13,533 bases of DNA. Origin: Pseudomonadota bacterium (GTDB lineage: Bacteria; Pseudomonadota; Gammaproteobacteria; Arenicellales; Poriferihabitantaceae). Made by a program: the position numbers and the translations under genes. Location: contig JAAELZ010000032.1 in assembly GCA_024226105.1 (NCBI GenBank), positions 1 to 13,533 of the forward strand, written 5' to 3'. Below the pieces are notes generated by a model. The model ran no database searches. It was not told the origin of the DNA and was given only the letters and a program-made list of their open reading frames with translations. This document shows positions 6,606-13,533 of this stretch, in pieces. Positions within the stretch are counted from its first letter, which is position 1. Each line of letters opens with the position of its first letter.

Positions 6606-8141
6606 TTATCTGACTTTTTTAAACTCTCCGGAAGCCAGCCTGGCCTGGTAATCGCGCAATAATTCTTTAACCTTAGGCATCAGGATATACAAACCAATGA
6701 TGTTGAATATCGCCATGGTAAATATCATCGCATCGGAAAAATCAATTACTGGACCAAGGCTCATGGAAGCTCCGATGACCACGAAGACACAGAAAAGTAA
6801 CTTAAATACAAGCTCAGCAGTAGCACCCTCACCGAACAGATAGGTCCAGGCCTTAAGCCCATAATAGGACCAGGACAACATAGTGGAAAAAGCAAACAGA
6901 ACCGCCGCCAGTGCCAGCACGTAGACAAATCCACCCCATGATGAGGCAAAAGCCTTTGAGGTTAGTGCGATGCCGGCGAGATGCCCCTCCTCGCCTTGAG
7001 GTACCCATGAACCAGTAATGGTAATAACCAATGAAGTCATGGTACAAATAATCACGGTGTCGATAAAAGGTTCCAACAACGCAACATAACCTTCCGTCAC
7101 CGGATGCTTGGTTTGTACCGCAGAGTGCGCTATTGAGGCTGAACCGATACCCGCCTCATTGGAAAACGCGGCCCGCTTGAAGCCCTGGATCAATGCACCT
7201 ACCGCGCCACCCGCAACCGCTGTGGGTGCGAATGCACCACTAATAATTGCAGAAAAAGCCTCACCGATCGCACCAACGTTCAACAGGATAATAATTAATG
7301 CCGAACCCACATAAATCGCCGCCATGAAGGGTACCACTTTCTCGGTCACCCGGGCGATAGACTTGATTCCGCCGATGATCACGACCCCGACCAGCACCGC
7401 CATTATGAGCCCAAACAGCCATCCCTTGTCAGCGAAAAATGGAAAAATAGATGAAATCTGCTGGGCGGATTGATTGGCTTGAAACATATTTCCGCCACCA
7501 AATGAACCACCGATACAACAGATCGCAAAGAACACTGCCAGAAACTTACCGAAACCGGCCATTCCACGCTCGCTGAGGCCCTTTGACAGGTAGTACATTG
7601 GACCACCGGAAACGGAGCCATCTGCATATTCATTCCGATAATGTACACCAAGGATACACTCTGTAAACTTCGCGGCCATTCCCAGTAATCCAGCCAGGAT
7701 CATCCAGAATGTCGCCCCGGGCCCACCAATGGCAACGGCAACACCGACGCCGGCTATGTTCCCCAGCCCCACCGTGCCGGATAGTGCCGTGCACAGTGCC
7801 TGAAACGGGGTTACCTCACCAGCATCGTTGGGATCAAGGTAGTCACCGCGTACCAGTTCAATCGAATGTTTAAACCCCCTGAACTGGATAAATCCGAAAT
7901 AAATAGTGAAAACCGTAGCGGCAATCACCAGCCATCCCAATATCCAGGGAAATGAGGTGCCGAATATCGCTTCGGATCCCGGCATCGGGGAAAAAACCGC
8001 GCCGACAAACGGATAGATCACCGGACCGACCGCGTCACTTATAATCTGATCAATTGATTTTTCTGCGGTATCCTGGGCAAATACCACGCCCGGTGTACAC
8101 AAACTGACCAACCAGATAATCGTTGTTTTACAAAATTTCAT
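6606..8141 (-). CDS. AGCS-family sodium:amino-acid (alanine/glycine) symporter
   Basis: This 511-residue polytopic inner-membrane transporter uses the sodium gradient to import small neutral amino acids. The N-terminus (1-22, ending VVFAQ) looks like a signal peptide or extra helix and is followed by a polar stretch. Such an extension is common in gammaproteobacterial members as I recall. Family landmarks are TALSGTVGLGNIAGV (118-132), GGPGATFWMI (139-148), KFTECILGVHYR (158-169), SGGPMYY (178-184) and FSNEAGIGSASIAHS (326-340). GGAGG about 10 nt upstream supports the start. It lies 59 bp downstream of the universal stress gene on the same strand, so they are probably co-transcribed. The family's usual substrates are alanine and glycine. 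The tryptophanase neighbour might suggest another amino acid, but nothing in the sequence decides this. Symbols such as alsT or dagA would over-specify it. Confidence 0.92.
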   Translation of the reverse strand: MKFCKTTIIWLVSLCTPGVVFAQDTAEKSIDQIISDAVGPVIYPFVGAVFSPMPGSEAIFGTSFPWILGWLVIAATVFTIYFGFIQFRGFKHSIELVRGDYLDPNDAGEVTPFQALCTALSGTVGLGNIAGVGVAVAIGGPGATFWMILAGLLGMAAKFTECILGVHYRNEYADGSVSGGPMYYLSKGLSERGMAGFGKFLAVFFAICCIGGSFGGGNMFQANQSAQQISSIFPFFADKGWLFGLIMAVLVGVVIIGGIKSIARVTEKVVPFMAAIYVGSALIIILLNVGAIGEAFSAIISGAFAPTAVAGGAVGALIQGFKRAAFSNEAGIGSASIAHSAVQTKHPVTEGYVALLEPFIDTVIICTMTSLVITITGSWVPQGEEGHLAGIALTSKAFASSWGGFVYVLALAAVLFAFSTMLSWSYYGLKAWTYLFGEGATAELVFKLLFCVFVVIGASMSLGPVIDFSDAMIFTMAIFNIIGLYILMPKVKELLRDYQARLASGEFKKVR

Positions 8142-8200
8142 GATTTTCTTTCCTCCATTTCTCTATTTGTTTCATTATGCTTGTAGTTTCTTTATTCTTG

Positions 8201-8638
8201 CTACGGAACAACGGTAACTGGAATATCGGAGATTTGCACCAATGCACCGGGTACTGAACCGAATAAACGCGTTGATATCGCTCCACCACCATGGCGGCCG
8301 ATATATATGTGGCTGGCCCCTAGTTCTTTGCAGTATTGCTGCAGCTGCTCCGCAATATGTCCATAACGCACTTCTCCTTCAATCGATACGCCTTGCTCGT
8401 CGATTTTTGTAACCACCAGATCAACTATCGAGGCTTTTGCTCTCTCTAGCTCTTCTCTTCGCCGTTTGTGGCGCTCAGCCAGTTCCTCATTGGTTAAAAA
8501 AGTATAGGGGGACCATTCCAGAACATGAATGATCTTTATAATGGCATTTGTTTTTGAAGCTTGGTCAACGGCATACTGAACGGCGCGAATACTGCCTTCG
8601 CTGTTATCAACACCAACCACATGTATTTCAGACATCAC
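8201..8638 (-). CDS. Universal stress protein, UspA family, ATP-binding type
   Basis: The product has 145 residues, the usual length of a single Usp domain, and is cytoplasmic. It begins with the beta-strand VVGVDNSEGS, carrying Asp11 that contacts adenine in ATP-binding Usps. It carries the exact G-2x-G-9x-G-S nucleotide motif: Gly114, Gly117, then Gly127-Ser128 (GRHGGG...LFGS). It ends with DIPVTVVP, the typical last strand. These proteins bind ATP and modulate stress survival, often acting with neighbouring transporters or enzymes. A strong GGAGGA lies 6 nt upstream of the first ATG; the second ATG (one codon later) is equally possible. As first gene of the minus-strand block it probably shares a transcript with the symporter. 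Confidence 0.92.
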   Translation of the reverse strand: MMSEIHVVGVDNSEGSIRAVQYAVDQASKTNAIIKIIHVLEWSPYTFLTNEELAERHKRRREELERAKASIVDLVVTKIDEQGVSIEGEVRYGHIAEQLQQYCKELGASHIYIGRHGGGAISTRLFGSVPGALVQISDIPVTVVP

Positions 8639-8673
8639 TATCCTCCACTGGCATATATTTAGACTATTTAAAT

Positions 8674-8690
8674 TACAGCAAAATGCTGTA
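8674..8690 (-). promoter_or_regulatory. Inverted repeat in the promoter region of the universal stress gene
   Basis: TACAGCA and TGCTGTA form a perfect 7-bp inverted repeat around AAA, centred about 44 bp upstream of the Usp start. On the minus strand TTGCTG lies within it, followed after 17 bp by the A/T-rich ATATAT. A promoter with a -35 inside an operator-like repeat is therefore conceivable. Neither hexamer is close to consensus, so the promoter is tentative. The repeat itself is certain. Confidence 0.35.
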
Positions 8691-8808
8691 TTTAGCGCAC
8701 GAGGTTAACCTGTCTTGTAAAAAACCTCAAGAATTTGATTCCTCTGGGCTCAATATAGGAGCCCCATGAATGAAGTAAACCCTGATTTTACTAAGGGTTA
8801 CGACAAAC

Positions 8809-9000
8809 CTGGGGCTCGGCTGGGCCAATCGGGTTGCATCGGATAAAAGAGATGAATATGTCGTAGAAACGTCCTGTAAATTTTATCTGCTCACGGGATT
8901 CTTGTTATTGCCTAAGCTGCAACTGCTGCTGGATCCAGCCAATAATCTCGAAGAAGATCAGATCTGGATATTTGGCTCGAGAGGTATTTTGGCTATATAA
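8809..9000 (+). pseudogene. Truncated duplicate of the porin 3' end
   Basis: This segment aligns without any gap to positions 809-1000 of the OprB-like porin. I count 29 mismatches in the 190 bases from 8811, about 85% identity. The reading frame is intact and encodes LGLGWANRVASDKRDEYVVE onward to a stop (TAA at 8998-9000) matching the porin's TGA. Upstream, similarity ends abruptly at about 8808. In-frame stops follow within 40 bp (TAA at 8776-8778), with no start codon between. It is therefore the last 63 codons of a lost porin paralogue, or a diverged partial duplication. Several changes would replace conserved residues (for example Tyr to Cys after ETS), consistent with relaxed selection or with an originally distinct paralogue. 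Confidence 0.88.
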
Positions 9001-9105
9001 GGCATACGATTTAGCCGCAACCGCGATTTATGCCGAGGTCTGACACCACGTCGAGATGATCTGATACCCGCGGCCTCTACAACACGATAGGATTGAAAGC
9101 TAATC

Positions 9106-9321
9106 TCAGGGGAAACCAGTATCCAGGTCAATCAAATACTCAATGGTTTCTGTATCTTCGCCATTTGGTGTCGCATAGACAGGCGCCCAAATCGCAAGAC
9201 CGACCGCCATCCACAGGCCCGCTATGGTCAGAAAGACTCTTCGATATATCGGGTAGGCAGATGAATGGCAAGTACCCACGCGAGGGGCATAAAGTGAACA
9301 TTTCTGCTGTTGAATAGTCAT
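9106..9321 (-). CDS. Possible small single-span membrane protein
   Basis: A 71-codon frame on the minus strand encodes a polar N-terminus, one hydrophobic segment (about 29-50, VFLTIAGLWMAVGLAIWAPV) and an acidic C-terminal tail (EDTETIEYLIDLD). That layout fits a small membrane protein better than chance. TATAAT lies 10 nt upstream of the ATG, but no good Shine-Dalgarno or -35 is visible. An opposite-strand frame covers nearly the same bases but has no feature of interest. No family is recognised. It may be a real small gene, a fragment, or noise. Confidence 0.28.
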   Translation of the reverse strand: MTIQQQKCSLYAPRVGTCHSSAYPIYRRVFLTIAGLWMAVGLAIWAPVYATPNGEDTETIEYLIDLDTGFP

Positions 9322-9473
9322 TCGCAGATTATAGCTTTCCCCTGCCTGGATAGATTTTCATTTCGCGCCAATTTATTGACATATTACGCCAGGATGACCC
9401 TGAATCCCGGTATAAAATAAGCCGGATTTCATATACTATTGCCTATTCATAACCCACCAGCCCAGAAGGTATT

Positions 9474-10100
9474 TTGGACATCACCAACCCGCTCAGCAAA
9501 TCAACACTGATTGCCTGTCACGAATGTGACCTGTTACAGCGGCAACCCGTCATTACCCATCATGCCAATGTGCAATGCGGCCGTTGTGGCGCCGTACTGT
9601 ATCGGAACATTCCTGACAGCGTTGACCGCACTATCGCATTGTCCCTTGCCGGGCTGATACTCTTTGTCGTTGCCAACCTGTTTCCTTTTCTAAGCTTTGA
9701 AGTTGGTAGCCAGGCCACGCGAACCACCCTGTTCACCGGCGTCCGCGAATTGTATGCACAGGGAATCTGGGCGCTGGCAGCGCTGGTATTTGTTACCAGT
9801 ATTCTGGCACCCCTGCTCCAGCTCGTTCTTATGCTATATGTATTCATCCCGATAAAAGCAGGCAGGGTTGCAATCTATACCAGGCCGGCATTTCGACTAT
9901 TAAATAAAGTCCGGGACTGGAACATGATCGAAGTATTCATGATCGGCATACTTGTCGCGCTGGTAAAACTGACCAAGATGGCAACCATTGTGCCCGGCAT
10001 TGCCCTGTGGTCCTTCATGGCGCTTATTTTTCTGGTGACGGGCGCGGCAGCATCCATAGACGGTCGCATAGTGTGGCGACAGTTTGAGCAGGCTAAATGA
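9474..10100 (+). CDS. PqiA/LetA-domain inner-membrane protein, first half
   Basis: The product has 208 residues and starts at TTG with GAAGG about 5 nt upstream; an in-frame TAA at 9450-9452 precludes a much longer start. It has a zinc-ribbon-like N-terminus (Cys15, Cys18, Cys35, Cys38). Four hydrophobic segments follow, at about 54-73, 96-125, 150-168 and 172-192. PqiA motifs include ANLFPFLSFEVG, LAPLLQL and NMIEVFMIGILVALVKL. E. coli PqiA and LetA (YebS) carry two such units in one chain of roughly 420 residues; here there is one unit. PqiA-type proteins sit in the inner membrane and pair with MCE tunnel proteins for phospholipid transfer across the envelope. Its stop overlaps the next start by 4 bp (ATGA), and its product probably pairs with that protein. 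Confidence 0.88.
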   Translation: MDITNPLSKSTLIACHECDLLQRQPVITHHANVQCGRCGAVLYRNIPDSVDRTIALSLAGLILFVVANLFPFLSFEVGSQATRTTLFTGVRELYAQGIWALAALVFVTSILAPLLQLVLMLYVFIPIKAGRVAIYTRPAFRLLNKVRDWNMIEVFMIGILVALVKLTKMATIVPGIALWSFMALIFLVTGAAASIDGRIVWRQFEQAK

Positions 10101-10768
10101 ACACCACGGGTTCAGCATTAAGCGCCTCGGCAACCGGCTGCCACACCTGCAACCAGGTGGTGCGCATAGAGGATAACCACCATCATCAGGCTCTTTTGTG
10201 CCCGCGCTGCGGGGCAAAACTGCACCCCAGAATTCACAACAGCCTTTTGATTACCTGGATGCTTGTCGCGCTGGCTTTTCTGTTTTATATCCCGGCCAAT
10301 CTGCTGCCCATAACACGCGTGGTTGGTCTGGGTCAGGTGCAGGAAGATACCATCATGAGCGGCGTGATTTACTTCATTCAATCGGGCAGCTGGTATATCG
10401 GTCTGGTAATATTCATCGCCAGCGTATTCGTGCCAATGCTTAAATTAACCTTGTTGATGTTTTTACTGATTTCCGTACAACGCAAATCACAATGGCGCCC
10501 TACGGAGCGCACACGAATTTATCGAATAACCGAACAGATCGGACGCTGGTCGATGGTCGATATTTATGTGGTTACCATACTCGTCGCCCTGGTGAATCTC
10601 GGTGTGCTCGCTGACATCGATTCAGGCCCGGCAGCCATCTACTTTGCCGCGGTGGTTATCATCACCATATTCGCCGCAAAATCATTCGACCCGCGCCTCA
10701 TCTGGGACAACATTGAAACTGAAAAAAGCAATCAGCCACCCGTTCACATACAGGAACAGACACATTGA
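10097..10768 (+). CDS. PqiA/LetA-domain inner-membrane protein, second half
   Basis: The product has 223 residues and is paralogous to the preceding protein. The cysteines fall at exactly the same positions (15, 18, 35, 38; CHTC and CPRC). The shared motifs are IPANLLPITRVVGLG, FVPMLKL, SMVDIYVVTILVALVNL and a C-terminal PRLIWDNIE. Four membrane segments are expected. It corresponds to the second unit of full-length PqiA/LetA. The gene overlaps its upstream neighbour by 4 bp and the MCE gene downstream by 4 bp (TTGA), so strong translational coupling is likely. This fits a fixed-ratio complex of the two half-proteins with the MCE protein. The C-terminal tail of about 20 residues is polar and not recognised. 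Confidence 0.88.
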   Translation: MNTTGSALSASATGCHTCNQVVRIEDNHHHQALLCPRCGAKLHPRIHNSLLITWMLVALAFLFYIPANLLPITRVVGLGQVQEDTIMSGVIYFIQSGSWYIGLVIFIASVFVPMLKLTLLMFLLISVQRKSQWRPTERTRIYRITEQIGRWSMVDIYVVTILVALVNLGVLADIDSGPAAIYFAAVVIITIFAAKSFDPRLIWDNIETEKSNQPPVHIQEQTH

Positions 10769-12339
10769 CTGACACCCTGCCCGAAGCCATCATCAGCAAA
10801 AAAAGCCGTTTTTCTGTCGTCTGGTTAATCCCGCTCCTGGCGTTGATGATCGGAGGCTGGCTCACGTTCAAATACCTGAATGAAAAAGGCGTCGTGATCG
10901 AGGTTGAATTCAGCTCGGCGGACGGGCTGGTGGCCGGCAAAACCAAAATCAAATACAAGGATGTCGAAATCGGCGTAGTCGATGAAATAAGCTTTGGCAA
11001 CAACCTTACAAATGTCATCGTGACTGCAACCATCAATAATGATATGCGCGCCTACCTCAACGCAAAAACCCGTTTCTGGGTGGTGCGGGCACGCGTGGCT
11101 GCAGGCGAAATTTCGGGACTGGGAACCCTGTTATCCGGCGCCTATATTGGCATGGAGCCGGGCGGCGGCCGCAAAAAACAAAAACACTTCAAAGGCCTCG
11201 ATAAAACACCGGTACTGTTCACCGAAGATCATGGCAGCCTCTATCAACTCCGATCAAAGACCCTGTATTCTTTTGACACGGGCGCGCCAATTTATTATCG
11301 GCGCCTGAAAGTCGGTGAGGTACTCAGCCACAAGTTGAACGAACAGGGCACGGAATTTCACGTAGAAGTATTCGTCAGGGAGCCCTACGACAAACTCGTT
11401 CACGAAAACACACTGTTCTGGAATGCCAGCGGTATCGACCTAAAGGTGGGAGCCGATGGATTGGAAATGCAGACGGAATCAATGATTTCGCTACTGCTGG
11501 GAGGCATCGCATTTGACAATTTGAGTAACGAGCCCGGCTCTATCGCCGCCTCCGGCACCGTGTACCCATTTTTCAAAAACAAAAGTGCAGCCGCACACAC
11601 GCTTCGACAACGGGGGGATCAGTTATACAGGGTCTATTTTGACGGATCTGCCAGAGGCCTGGCAACCGGAGCACCGGTGACCCTGCGCGGCATTACCGTT
11701 GGCCATGTGACGAATGTGAAGCTGGAGTATGACCTGCGGGACAAAGCCTTCAAAATTCCTGTCACCATAGAATTTGAGCCGGATAAGTTCTCCATCATCG
11801 GCAACGAATCAGTTGATGAAAAGTCCCCCTCGGCAGAAGATCTGGTCAGCCACGGCCTGAGGGCACAATTACGTACGGGTAATATTATTACCGGCCAGAT
11901 GCTGATCGACCTTGATCTGTACCCGGACGCCGAGCCCGTTGAAGTACGCTATGAAGATGAATACCTGGTCCTGCCCGCCATACCGACCACAATTGAGTCG
12001 CTGATGCAGAGCCTGGATGGCTTTCTGACCAAAATCAGTGAAATGCCGCTGGATGAAATTGGCATCAACCTCAACGGTGTCCTTGAAGGTATGAATACGC
12101 TGGTAAATTCAAACGATGTTAAGGCGACACTGTCTAATATCAACCTGGCCACTGCGCAGCTAAACAAAACGCTGGAACAGGTCGATGGCGTTGCCGCCGG
12201 CCTGAGCGAGGATTCTGATGCGTATCAGGAGCTGTTAAGAACAATGCGCGAATTGTCCGGGGCCGCCCGATCATTGCGCCAGATGGCCGAATTTCTAGAG
12301 CGTCACCCTGATGCGTTGTTAAAAGGTAAACCCAGGTAG
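10765..12339 (+). CDS. pqiB: PqiB/LetB-type MCE-domain lipid-transport protein
   Basis: The product has 524 residues and starts at TTG inside the previous stop, with AGGAA 8 nt upstream. One N-terminal membrane anchor (about 17-36) is followed by three MCE domains. The first is at about 42-135 (IEVEFSSADGLVAGKTKIKY), the second at about 158-250 (FDTGAPIYYRRLKVGEV), the third at about 286-390 (FDGSARGLATGAPVTLRGI). A helical C-terminal region with Asn/Leu heptad-like spacing (about 408-518) ends in FLERHPDALLKGK. Three MCE domains and the long C-terminal helix match PqiB (546 residues in E. coli) rather than LetB, which has seven MCE domains. Hexamers of PqiB form a periplasm-spanning tunnel for hydrophobic lipids. 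The flanking PqiA-like and PqiC-like genes support the assignment. Confidence 0.93.
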   Translation: MTDTLPEAIISKKSRFSVVWLIPLLALMIGGWLTFKYLNEKGVVIEVEFSSADGLVAGKTKIKYKDVEIGVVDEISFGNNLTNVIVTATINNDMRAYLNAKTRFWVVRARVAAGEISGLGTLLSGAYIGMEPGGGRKKQKHFKGLDKTPVLFTEDHGSLYQLRSKTLYSFDTGAPIYYRRLKVGEVLSHKLNEQGTEFHVEVFVREPYDKLVHENTLFWNASGIDLKVGADGLEMQTESMISLLLGGIAFDNLSNEPGSIAASGTVYPFFKNKSAAAHTLRQRGDQLYRVYFDGSARGLATGAPVTLRGITVGHVTNVKLEYDLRDKAFKIPVTIEFEPDKFSIIGNESVDEKSPSAEDLVSHGLRAQLRTGNIITGQMLIDLDLYPDAEPVEVRYEDEYLVLPAIPTTIESLMQSLDGFLTKISEMPLDEIGINLNGVLEGMNTLVNSNDVKATLSNINLATAQLNKTLEQVDGVAAGLSEDSDAYQELLRTMRELSGAARSLRQMAEFLERHPDALLKGKPR

Positions 12340-12350
12340 GAACCGTGATT

Positions 12351-12953
12351 ATGAAAACAAAAAGACTCCTTAGTTTTGCACTGCTTGCTGTCGTGGCACT
12401 GCTCTCTGCATGTGGTACCACAGCACCGACAAATTTTTACACCCTCAGCGCCGAAACGGCTGAGAAAGCGCCTCCAGGCGAGCAAAAGCGTGTGCTGGTA
12501 GGCATTGGCCCGGTCGAGGTGGCCGCCTACCTCGAGCGGAGCCAGATCGTAACGCGACCCGGCCCAACCCGCCTGAGCCTGACAGAATTAAACCACTGGG
12601 CAGAACCGGTCGAGAGCAATGTGGCTGGCGTGCTCGCGACCAACCTTTCCCGCCTGCTGCCCTCGGTACACCCGATCGCACGCCCCTGGACGGATGCTGA
12701 GGCGGAATATCATGTGCTGGTAAAGATTCTGCGTTTTGACAGCGATTCGGCGGGTAATGTGCAGCTAATCGCGAACTGGGGCATCCAGGTACACGCAACA
12801 CGAAGCATGCCACTCATTCGTGATGCAGCCATTAAACAGGCCTCCATCGGCGAAGATTACGAAGCAATCACGAAAAATATGAGTTTGGCACTGGCAAAGC
12901 TCAGCGAAGAGATTGCCCTGGAACTGGGCAAGTTAACTGGCAACGCCCGTTAG
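12351..12953 (+). CDS. pqiC: PqiC-like outer-membrane lipoprotein (ABC-type transport auxiliary component)
   Basis: The product has 200 residues. The ATG at 12351 is preferred to the GTG at 12345 because AGGAA (12338-12342) is 8 nt from the former and only 2 nt from the latter. The lipoprotein signal ends in LLSAC with Cys21, followed by Gly-Thr-Thr, so outer-membrane sorting is expected. Family features are NFYTLSA just after the signal, VLVGIGPVEVAAYLERSQIV, a conserved WAEPVESNVAGVLATNLSRL segment, and a basic-to-acidic helical C-terminus. PqiC lipoproteins are thought to dock the PqiB tunnel at the outer membrane. The gene starts 11 bp after pqiB and is the last of the operon. Confidence 0.9.
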   Translation: MKTKRLLSFALLAVVALLSACGTTAPTNFYTLSAETAEKAPPGEQKRVLVGIGPVEVAAYLERSQIVTRPGPTRLSLTELNHWAEPVESNVAGVLATNLSRLLPSVHPIARPWTDAEAEYHVLVKILRFDSDSAGNVQLIANWGIQVHATRSMPLIRDAAIKQASIGEDYEAITKNMSLALAKLSEEIALELGKLTGNAR

Positions 12954-12969
12954 CGCAGATAAACAAACC

Positions 12970-12997
12970 TCGACCGGGCTTGCTGATAATCGGTCGA
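12970..12997. repeat. Inverted repeat after the pqi-like operon
   Basis: TCGACCG (12970-12976) and CGGTCGA (12991-12997) form a perfect 7-bp stem with a 14-nt loop, 16 bp past the pqiC stop. No T-run follows immediately (TTGGATAG), so it is a weak terminator at best. It could equally be an operator for the MoxR-type gene that starts 37 bp later. Confidence 0.35.
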
Positions 12998-13034
12998 TTG
13001 GATAGTATTCGCGCTTTTTCCGGAATCACACAGT

Positions 13035-13533
13035 ATGTCATCTGAGCCAGGCAGCCCTTTACCCACAAGCAATTCAAGTACCCTTCAGGCCGTGAAACTC
13101 GCCCGGCAACAGATGGGCCGCCAGATCATTGGCCAGGAAAACCTGCTGGATCGCCTTTTTATCGCACTGCTGAGTGACGGACATTTGCTGGTTGAGGGAG
13201 CACCCGGCCTGGCAAAAACACGCGCTGTAACGACCCTGGCCGAACTGGTAGAAGGCGATTTTCAGCGCATTCAATTTACTCCTGACCTGTTACCGGCAGA
13301 TCTGACCGGCACCGAAATATGGCAGCCTGACAGCGGTCAGTTCAACTTCAAATCCGGCCCGTTGTTTCACAACATAATTCTCGCCGATGAAATCAACCGG
13401 GCATCGGCCAAGGTCCAGTCAGCTTTACTCGAATCAATGGCAGAACGGCAAATTACCGTGGGCAATACCACCCACACCCTGCCATCCCTGTTTATGGTAA
13501 TGGCCACGCAGAACCCGATCGAACAGGAAGGCA
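13035..13533 (+). CDS. MoxR-family AAA+ ATPase, 3' end outside window
   Basis: The first 166 residues are visible and the frame is open to the window end. After a polar leader the fold begins with IIGQENLLDRLFIALLSDGHLLVEG. Walker A is GAPGLAKT (55-62) and Walker B is IILADEINRA with Asp118-Glu119. Sensor 1 is MATQNP (156-161), just before IEQEG. Substrate-loop signatures QFTPDLLPADLTG and FKSGPLF are typical of MoxR. MoxR ATPases act as cytoplasmic chaperones that mature partner proteins. They usually precede a DUF58 protein and von Willebrand factor A proteins, which would lie beyond this window. GGAA 9 nt upstream of the ATG supports the start. Whether it is co-transcribed with the pqi-like operon (81-bp gap) is unclear. 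Confidence 0.93.
   Translation, partial: MSSEPGSPLPTSNSSTLQAVKLARQQMGRQIIGQENLLDRLFIALLSDGHLLVEGAPGLAKTRAVTTLAELVEGDFQRIQFTPDLLPADLTGTEIWQPDSGQFNFKSGPLFHNIILADEINRASAKVQSALLESMAERQITVGNTTHTLPSLFMVMATQNPIEQEG

Larger units (their letters stand above)
8639..9473. other. Long intergenic region between divergent gene blocks
   Basis: This 835-bp stretch lacks a convincing intact gene. Besides the Usp-proximal inverted repeat it has the palindrome AGGTTAACCT (8702-8711) and a 6-bp hairpin, GGGCTC (8746-8751) facing GAGCCC (8759-8764). It also holds a degenerate porin 3' end (8809-9000), a weak minus-strand small ORF (9106-9321), and the upstream region of the pqi-like operon. In that last part TTGACA (9376-9381) and TATAAAAT (9411-9418) are each promoter-like but 29 bp apart, so they do not form one sigma-70 promoter. 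TATAAAAT lies within a CCGG...CCGG short repeat. Confidence 0.5.

Noticed and set aside
8548..8769. Plus-strand frame antisense to the start of the universal stress gene
   Set aside because: It covers the Usp start region and its upstream repeats and has no features of a protein family.
9376..9418. TTGACA and TATAAAAT as a promoter for the pqi-like operon
   Set aside because: The hexamers are 29 bp apart, far beyond sigma-70 spacing, so they cannot be paired.
1..13533. CRISPR arrays, tRNA or rRNA genes, toxin-antitoxin or phage-defence modules
   Set aside because: No regularly spaced repeats, cloverleaf sequences or defence-type domains were seen on either strand.

Overview
The window looks like a chromosomal segment of a Gram-negative bacterium, most likely a gammaproteobacterium. 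It encodes outer-membrane beta-barrels, two lipobox lipoproteins, a Pqi/Let-type MCE lipid-transport operon, an AGCS symporter with an N-terminal extension, and an IS256-type relic. Base composition is moderate, roughly half G+C by eye. Species cannot be named from the sequence.

Layout, left to right. (1) 2-1000, + strand: the 3' part of an OprB-like porin gene. (2) 1189-4618, + strand: a compact operon of two paralogous lipoproteins of a family I cannot name, followed by a DUF481-type outer-membrane barrel. The three genes are 3 bp apart or overlapping. (3) 4619-4970: an intergenic scar holding the N-terminal coding remnant and one likely terminal inverted repeat of an IS256-family insertion sequence. 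(4) 4971-8638, - strand, in transcription order: universal stress protein, AGCS sodium/amino-acid symporter, a strong terminator hairpin, then tryptophanase. (5) 8639-9473: a mostly non-coding stretch carrying a degenerate second copy of the porin 3' end (about 85% identity over 190 bp) and one weak small ORF. (6) 9474-12953, + strand: four tightly packed genes, two single-domain PqiA/LetA proteins, a three-MCE-domain PqiB/LetB and a PqiC lipoprotein. (7) 13035 to the window end: the start of a MoxR-family AAA+ ATPase.

How the parts fit. The Pqi-type operon should build an inner-membrane to outer-membrane lipid-transfer bridge. The lipoprotein pair plus barrel is probably also an envelope assembly, but its function is unknown. 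The minus-strand block links tryptophan breakdown (indole, pyruvate and ammonia) with an amino-acid symporter and a stress protein. It has neither a recognisable tnaB permease next to it nor a convincing E. coli-like tnaC.

The most interesting signals are the uncharacterised lipoprotein/lipoprotein/DUF481 operon, the two rearrangement scars that bracket the tryptophanase block (IS256 relic on one side, porin-tail duplicate on the other), and the tryptophanase neighbourhood. I see no CRISPR array, rRNA, tRNA, phage or defence module.
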